64,000 bases of DNA, taken from the NCBI RefSeq assembly GCF_003201605.1, contig NZ_QJJR01000008.1, forward strand, positions 1 through 64,000. The letters are read 5' to 3'. How positions within the stretch are numbered: position 1 is the stretch's first letter; each line of letters starts with the position of its first letter. Under the pieces are notes generated by a model. It searched no databases. It saw only the letters and a program-made list of their open reading frames with translations, and was not told the DNA's origin. This document shows, in pieces, positions 59,156 to 64,000 of the stretch. The stretch comes from Streptohalobacillus salinus (lineage in GTDB: Bacteria; Bacillota; Bacilli; Bacillales; Amphibacillaceae). Both the position numbers and the translations under genes were made by a program.

Positions 59156-60421
59156 TTACGCTGTTTCTTCTGTTTCGTTTAATTCTGAGCCATCTTCAAG
59201 TAACAGTTTTGGACGATTTGCTTCATTCTCGACTGTTTCCTTAGTTATAACACACGTTTTAATATCTTCCCGTGATGGAAGCTCAAACATAACATCTAAC
59301 ATGATACCTTCTAGAATCGAACGTAAGCCACGTGCTCCTGTATTTCGTTCCATTGCTTTATGGGCAATAGCTACAAGCGCATCTTCTTCAAACTGAAGTT
59401 CAACATTATCCATTTCGAATAGGCGTTTATATTGTTTAACTAAAGCATTTTTCGGTTGTGTTAAAATTTCTACCAGGGCATCTTGGTCAAGCGGTTCAAG
59501 TGCTCCAATAATCGGTAAACGTCCGATAAATTCAGGAATTAAACCGTATTTGAGTAAATCTTCAGGTAATATTTTTTGTAGCAGTTGTGCTTTGTCAAGC
59601 TCACCTGCATCTGTCTCAGCACCAAAACCTATGACTTTTTTACCTAGGCGACCTTTAATGATCTGATCAATTCCATCAAATGCACCACCGACAATAAATA
59701 AAACGTTGGTTGTATCAATTTGAATAAATTCTTGGTGAGGGTGCTTACGTCCACCTTGAGGAGGAACACTAGCGGTTGTTCCTTCTAAAATCTTAAGCAA
59801 TGCTTGTTGTACACCTTCACCACTAACATCACGTGTAATTGAAGGATTTTCTGATTTTCTTGCGACTTTATCGATTTCATCGATGTAGATAATCCCTTTT
59901 TCAGCTTTTTCCACATCATAATCTGCTGCTTGAATTAATTTAAGCAAGATATTTTCAACATCTTCTCCGACATAACCGGCTTCAGTCAATGATGTTGCAT
60001 CTGCGATAGCAAATGGCACATTTAAAATACGCGCTAACGTTTGTGCTAATAGGGTTTTACCACTTCCTGTTGGACCAATCATTGCAATGTTACTTTTTTG
60101 CAGTTCAATATCATCAGTAGATTTTGGTGCATTGATTCGTTTGTAATGGTTGTAAACTGCGACCGATAAATTACGTTTGGCTTTGTTTTGACCAATCACG
60201 TAATCATCTAAAATTTTGTTAATCTCTTGTGGTTTCGGTACTTCTGTGAATTCCATATCTTCTTCTGTCCCGAGTTCTTCCTCGACAATCTCTGCACATA
60301 AGTCAATACACTCATCACATATATAGACACCTGGACCAGCGACTAATTTTTTAACTTGATCTTGACTTTTGCCACAAAACGAGCATTTTAATTGCCCTTT
60401 TTCTTCATTAAATTTATACAT
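59156..60421 (-). CDS. clpX: ClpXP unfoldase subunit ClpX
   Basis: AAA+ unfoldase of 421 residues. The N-terminal zinc finger uses Cys13, Cys16, Cys35 and Cys38. Walker A is [13 protein letters not shown], Walker B is IIYIDEIDK, pore loop is GYVGEDV, and the ClpP-docking loop is IGFGAE. It lies between tig and lonA, as in Bacillus. Confidence 0.97.
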   Translation of the reverse strand: MYKFNEEKGQLKCSFCGKSQDQVKKLVAGPGVYICDECIDLCAEIVEEELGTEEDMEFTEVPKPQEINKILDDYVIGQNKAKRNLSVAVYNHYKRINAPKSTDDIELQKSNIAMIGPTGSGKTLLAQTLARILNVPFAIADATSLTEAGYVGEDVENILLKLIQAADYDVEKAEKGIIYIDEIDKVARKSENPSITRDVSGEGVQQALLKILEGTTASVPPQGGRKHPHQEFIQIDTTNVLFIVGGAFDGIDQIIKGRLGKKVIGFGAETDAGELDKAQLLQKILPEDLLKYGLIPEFIGRLPIIGALEPLDQDALVEILTQPKNALVKQYKRLFEMDNVELQFEEDALVAIAHKAMERNTGARGLRSILEGIMLDVMFELPSREDIKTCVITKETVENEANRPKLLLEDGSELNETEETA

Positions 60422-60726
60422 TATATGTCACCTCTCTATAGTAAACAAAAACTTTTTCATCGGACGATTACTATCATCATATCAAATAACTTATCAGAAT
60501 TAAAATAATAGTACTTATCCACTATTTGCTTGTTTAATGACACAGATAAACGTGTGCACAAAAACGAAAGCATATGTATTTTATCATAAGTTCATCAAAA
60601 AGTATTGAAAAAACCTTTTTGCTTGCGCAAAAAAATAAAACACCCCTTTTAATAACTAAAAAGCGTGTTTGTAAGGGTGAAAACAAGGCGAATAATCTCG
60701 CCTTGTTTTCTTATTTAGTAGAGCTA
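60422..60726 (-). other. Intergenic region between tig and clpX
   Basis: About 305 bases. It contains the tig terminator near its right end and AT-rich sequence that probably holds the clpX promoter; no CtsR heptad repeat was seen. No gene is supported. Confidence 0.6.
60679..60710 (-). terminator. Terminator after tig
   Basis: Perfect 13-bp stem (60679-60691 with 60698-60710), six-base loop and TTTT in the 3' arm. Confidence 0.75.
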
Positions 60727-62013
60727 TTATTTTTTAACGCTTTGTTCTACTAAGAAATCAATTGCTTTTTTGATTTTAAGATCCTCTTTAATTGCATCTG
60801 TGTTACCACCAAGCATTTGTACCAACTGATCCATTTCTAATTGATACATTTCTGCCATCGTATTTAACTCAGCTTCAACATCTGCTTCAGTTGCTTCTAA
60901 TTCTTCAACTTCAACAATTGCTTCAAGAACTAAGTTGGTGCGCACACGTTTTTTAGCATCTTCTTTCATTTGTTCTTTCAGTTGATCTTCAGATTGACCT
61001 GAGAACTGGAAGTACATTTCAAGTGTCATACCTTGTTGTTGTAGACGTTGCTCGAATTCGCGAAGCATACGGTCAAGTTCACCATCAACCATCGCATCCG
61101 GAATATCAATTTCAGCATTTTCACTTGCTTGCGTGATTAAGCTTTCACGCATTTGTGAATCTGCTTGATTTTGTTTTTCTTCTTGAAGACGTTTTTTCGT
61201 TTTTTCTTTTAACTCAGTTAATGTTTCAATTTCGTCATCTACATCTTTCGCGAATTCATCATCCATTTCTGGTAATTCTTTCGCTTTAATTTCGTGAATT
61301 TTAACCTTAAATGTAGCTGGTTTACCGGCAAGGTTTTCAGCGTGATATTCTTCTGGGAATGTCACATCAACATCAAGTTCTGCACCTGTTTCTTGACCGA
61401 TTAATTTTTCTTCGAATCCAGGAATAAATGAACCTGAACCGATTTCTAGTGAATGATTTTCTGCTGATCCGCCTTCAAATGCTTCACCATCGATGAATCC
61501 TTCAAAGTCCATAACAACAGTATCACCATCTTCAACAGTACCTTCTTCTTTAACAACAAGTTCTGCTAGTGATTGACGTTGATTTTCAAGATCAGCTTCT
61601 ACGTCTTCGTCTGTAACGTTAACGTCTTCAACTTCAACTTCTAAACCTTTGTACTCGCCTAATTTAACTTCTGGTTTAACAGTCACAGTTGCTGTGAAAA
61701 TTAGGTTTTTGCCTTTTTCGATTTGTGTAATATCAATTTCAGGTTGGTCAACTGGATCAATACCAGCTTCTTCAACTGCTTTACCATAAGCTTCTGGTAA
61801 AATGATATCAACCGCATCTTGGTATAATGATTCCACACCAAAACGTTGTTCGAACATGCCACGAGGAATTCTACCTTTACGGAATCCTGGTAACTGTACA
61901 TCTTTTACTACTTTTTTGAACGCTTCATCAAGCGCACCTTTAAATTGATCTGCTTCTACTTCAACGGTAAGAAGACCTTGATTGCCTTCTTGTTTTTCCC
62001 ATTTAGCTGTCAT
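60727..62013 (-). CDS. tig: Trigger factor
   Basis: Ribosome-bound chaperone of 428 residues. The ribosome-binding signature is GFRKGRIPR (about residues 42-50); the central FKBP-type domain (about 150-240) has [16 protein letters not shown], and a helical C-terminal domain follows. The ATG at 62013 has GGAGGG upstream. Confidence 0.96.
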   Translation of the reverse strand: MTAKWEKQEGNQGLLTVEVEADQFKGALDEAFKKVVKDVQLPGFRKGRIPRGMFEQRFGVESLYQDAVDIILPEAYGKAVEEAGIDPVDQPEIDITQIEKGKNLIFTATVTVKPEVKLGEYKGLEVEVEDVNVTDEDVEADLENQRQSLAELVVKEEGTVEDGDTVVMDFEGFIDGEAFEGGSAENHSLEIGSGSFIPGFEEKLIGQETGAELDVDVTFPEEYHAENLAGKPATFKVKIHEIKAKELPEMDDEFAKDVDDEIETLTELKEKTKKRLQEEKQNQADSQMRESLITQASENAEIDIPDAMVDGELDRMLREFEQRLQQQGMTLEMYFQFSGQSEDQLKEQMKEDAKKRVRTNLVLEAIVEVEELEATEADVEAELNTMAEMYQLEMDQLVQMLGGNTDAIKEDLKIKKAIDFLVEQSVKK

Positions 62014-62184
62014 TAATTTTCCCTCCATAAATACGTATATATGATTTTATTTGCCGTTCTCTAGTGATACGTTTCTGTAATCCAAGACCGAACGCAAATT
62101 ACAACCCTTATATTATAACATAATCCATCATGGTTTCAACATATTGTGATCAACAGTCTACATTTTTTAATCTAATCTCACTTA

Positions 62185-63168
62185 CTACTCCTCTATCACA
62201 GAAAAATAGAGTTGTTCAGCTTCAATAAAACGATTAATCGTCACTTCAATATCAGCTTTTCTCTCGCCACTAACATCAATTGTTTCCTTAAACGAGCCTT
62301 CCACAAGAGCAAGTAACGCTGCTTTTACCAATGCAATATCTTCTAAGTGTTCAACCATTGGGTAGTGAACATAAAAATACCGATCAATTAATTGATTGAC
62401 CATCCGAAAGAAGGTTGGATCCTTTTGTTCAATATCACTTAATTCACTTAATAACTGCTTCTTAATCGGATGATCATTCATATATGGATAACGTTTCGGC
62501 TTTATTTCCTTGAAATGGCCGAATTTTTCAATCGAAACAACTTGTTCAAATTGATTCGCTTGTAACAGATTAAGTACGACCGTCTTAATTACAGGGTGTA
62601 CCGAGGCATCAGCTAACATATGTTCAAATAAAGATATGTATGGTGTAATCGGTTGACCTTGCAAATGATTAATCAAATGCCATTGCGCATTAACATCCTT
62701 TGACTCTAATGCACTAACAAGTTCACGTTTCGTAATACTTGTTTCTTTATCAACTTCTTCAGATACTAGTGGTTGATTCACTTCATATAATTTCTCGAGT
62801 TGTGAGCGCATCGGGTTTTCCAACTTTGCCTCTGTTAAAGCTTCTGCTAATAACTCATCGACGCGTTTATGTTTATGTGCTTGAAATAAAACCGTTGCAT
62901 AAATGTTTATGTAAGAATAATAATCTTTTGTTTGTTGATCAATTTGATCTTCCAATAAGTATTCCGCTTCAATTTGACGTCCTAACTCAATTAAACAAGT
63001 GACTTTTGCAACAATCACATCAATATCTTCAACACCATAGTCAATCAGCTCATTCAAAAACGTAAGTGCTTCTTTGTATTGATGGTTATGAAACGATTGA
63101 AATGCTTGTTTCTCTAAACGCTCTTTTTCCTTAGGAAACAGAACGATTTTATGTTCCCTTTCTTTCAT
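62185..63168 (-). CDS. TPR-like protein (YsoA-like)
   Basis: A helical protein of 327 residues whose N-terminal half has tetratricopeptide-like repeats (ALTFLNELIDYGVEDIDVIVAKVTCLIELGRQIEAEYLL). B. subtilis ysoA has the same size class and place upstream of tig. Function is not known; it is cytoplasmic and very rich in Glu, Leu and Lys. Confidence 0.75.
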   Translation of the reverse strand: MKEREHKIVLFPKEKERLEKQAFQSFHNHQYKEALTFLNELIDYGVEDIDVIVAKVTCLIELGRQIEAEYLLEDQIDQQTKDYYSYINIYATVLFQAHKHKRVDELLAEALTEAKLENPMRSQLEKLYEVNQPLVSEEVDKETSITKRELVSALESKDVNAQWHLINHLQGQPITPYISLFEHMLADASVHPVIKTVVLNLLQANQFEQVVSIEKFGHFKEIKPKRYPYMNDHPIKKQLLSELSDIEQKDPTFFRMVNQLIDRYFYVHYPMVEHLEDIALVKAALLALVEGSFKETIDVSGERKADIEVTINRFIEAEQLYFSVIEE

Positions 63169-63259
63169 CTTCTCACCCCCCTCTTGTTCATTGCTAACGA
63201 AAAAGTTACTAACTACTATTTACCCATAAGGCTAACTTTTAAACCCCTGCAGTGATTCA

Positions 63260-63496
63260 CTACTTTTTCACCCGCATCATTGCTCGCAAGTCCTCATCTA
63301 GATTAAGTACTTTGTCTTCGACAAGTTGTCTTGAATCTTCAACACCCTGATTATAATAATAATTGGCGAGGTGCTTGTTAAAAAATTCAATTAATTGTTC
63401 TGCCTCAATCGAACCGAGTTGTTCCCCGCGCTCAATTTCAAAATAGCGGATTAAATCATCAATCATCGCTTGATGTTCTTGCTTTTCTAACCTCAC
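63260..63496 (-). CDS. DUF2164 family protein
   Basis: A protein of 78 residues with the DUF2164 pattern: IRYFEIERGEQLGSIEAEQL, then FFNKHLANYYYNQGVEDSRQL. GTG start with GGGGGGA upstream. Function unknown. Confidence 0.8.
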   Translation of the reverse strand: MRLEKQEHQAMIDDLIRYFEIERGEQLGSIEAEQLIEFFNKHLANYYYNQGVEDSRQLVEDKVLNLDEDLRAMMRVKK

Positions 63497-63676
63497 TTCT
63501 CATTCCCCCCGCTATATTTATCGACTTCACTAGTATAACATGAATTAATTTACACCCTCATCTTTAACTAGAAAACCAAGAAATATTTGTCACACGATAA
63601 TCTGTAACAATTATCCACTATATCACCAATTATGTTATAGTTAGGCATAGTTAGTTAAGGAAAGGTGTGGTCATCT

Positions 63677-64000
63677 ATGGCATTAAAACAAATCAATTAC
63701 CTTTTAAGTTTTGTTCTACTTGGCATTCCTTTACTCGTTATTCCAAGTGCAGCTAATCGTTTTTCATACCCAAAAGTCATCTTACTCTACCTAATTTTTG
63801 GGCTAATGGTTATTATTTATCTTAAAAATCGCAACCAGCTAAAAATTGAAGAAGACAAATTAACCTATTTATTATTGCTTTATCTTATTACCCTTTTATT
63901 CACAACTATTTTTTCTGTCGATCCATACCATTCTATTGTTGGTACGGATGAACGTGAAGAAGGTCTACTTGCTCTGTTCACCTATGGATTTTTGTTTATC
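63677..64000 (+). CDS. O-antigen ligase-like membrane protein (5' part)
   Basis: A frame of 108 codons from the ATG at 63677 to the edge, without stop. AAAGGTGTGG provides the RBS. It starts with an uncleaved hydrophobic helix, then two more helices, and shows FSVDPYHSIVGTDEREEGLLAL, which resembles the loop after helix 3 in O-antigen ligase/WaaL-like proteins of Bacillota. Too short for a firm call. Confidence 0.6.
   Translation, partial: MALKQINYLLSFVLLGIPLLVIPSAANRFSYPKVILLYLIFGLMVIIYLKNRNQLKIEEDKLTYLLLLYLITLLFTTIFSVDPYHSIVGTDEREEGLLALFTYGFLFI

Noticed and set aside
56677-60726. CtsR or CIRCE control of lonA and clpX
   Set aside because: No CtsR heptad repeat or CIRCE inverted repeat was seen in the upstream regions of either gene.

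Overview
This window is a low-GC Bacillota chromosome segment. It follows the Bacillus subtilis gene order over a long stretch (tig-clpX-lonA-engB-hemA-hemL-valS-folC-radC-mreBCD-minCD-rplU-prp-rpmA-obg-pheB-pheA-niaR/nadE-yebC-ruvAB-queA-tgt-yajC-comN-secDF-recJ-apt-relA-dtd), nearly all on the minus strand. Seven places where B. subtilis carries sporulation genes (lonB, spoVID, spoIIB, spoIVFA/FB, spo0B, bofC, spoVB) hold nothing comparable. The heme cluster is reduced to hemA-hemL. This suggests a non-sporulating member of the Bacillaceae, perhaps of the Amphibacillus/Halolactibacillus type; that placement is inference.

Layout. 1-4.6 kb: phosphate ABC importer pstS-C-A-B-phoU behind a four-repeat PhoP box. 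4.7-13.5 kb: dtd, relA, apt, recJ, a LapA-domain protein, secDF and comN. 13.6-15.2 kb: an unrecognised polytopic membrane protein. 15.4-25.8 kb: yajC, tgt, queA, ruvBA, yebC, nadE with divergent niaR, pheA, pheB, obg, rpmA and the L27-processing protease prp. 25.8-31.7 kb: rplU with its L21 leader, a divergent rng, minDC and mreDCB. 31.9-34.6 kb: radC split by two group II introns. 34.8-46.3 kb: a complete type IV pilus operon with both PilB and PilT. 46.4-53.4 kb: folC, valS with a T-box leader, hemL and hemA. 53.5-55.7 kb: accessory genes (a membrane protein and a GH43 glycosidase with a cre-like site). 56-63.5 kb: engB, lonA, clpX, tig, a TPR-like protein and a DUF2164 protein. 63.7 kb to the end: start of an O-antigen-ligase-like gene on the plus strand.

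Two systems stand out. First, radC is cut into three exons by two group II introns. Each has a GTGCGCC 5' end, a 34-nt domain V with an AGC triad and GNRA loop, a domain VI with a candidate branch A 7 nt from the 3' end, and an AC 3' end. Exact removal restores a 231-residue RadC. The second intron sits inside the JAMM metal-binding motif, between HNHPSG and D. The upstream intron has no ORF; the downstream one encodes a maturase-like protein with no visible YxDD reverse-transcriptase motif, whose frame runs through domain V and past the 3' splice site.

Second, the major pilin gene has its own promoter followed by a leader matching the c-di-GMP-II riboswitch core (GGGCACTTG ... TAGTGCAACCGAC) and a terminator that competes with the aptamer. 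The operon's PilB has a tandem MshEN-type N-terminus, a known c-di-GMP-binding fold. Together they suggest control of piliation by c-di-GMP at both the RNA and the motor level, in a lineage where retractile type IV pili are uncommon. All calls were made by eye, without database searches.
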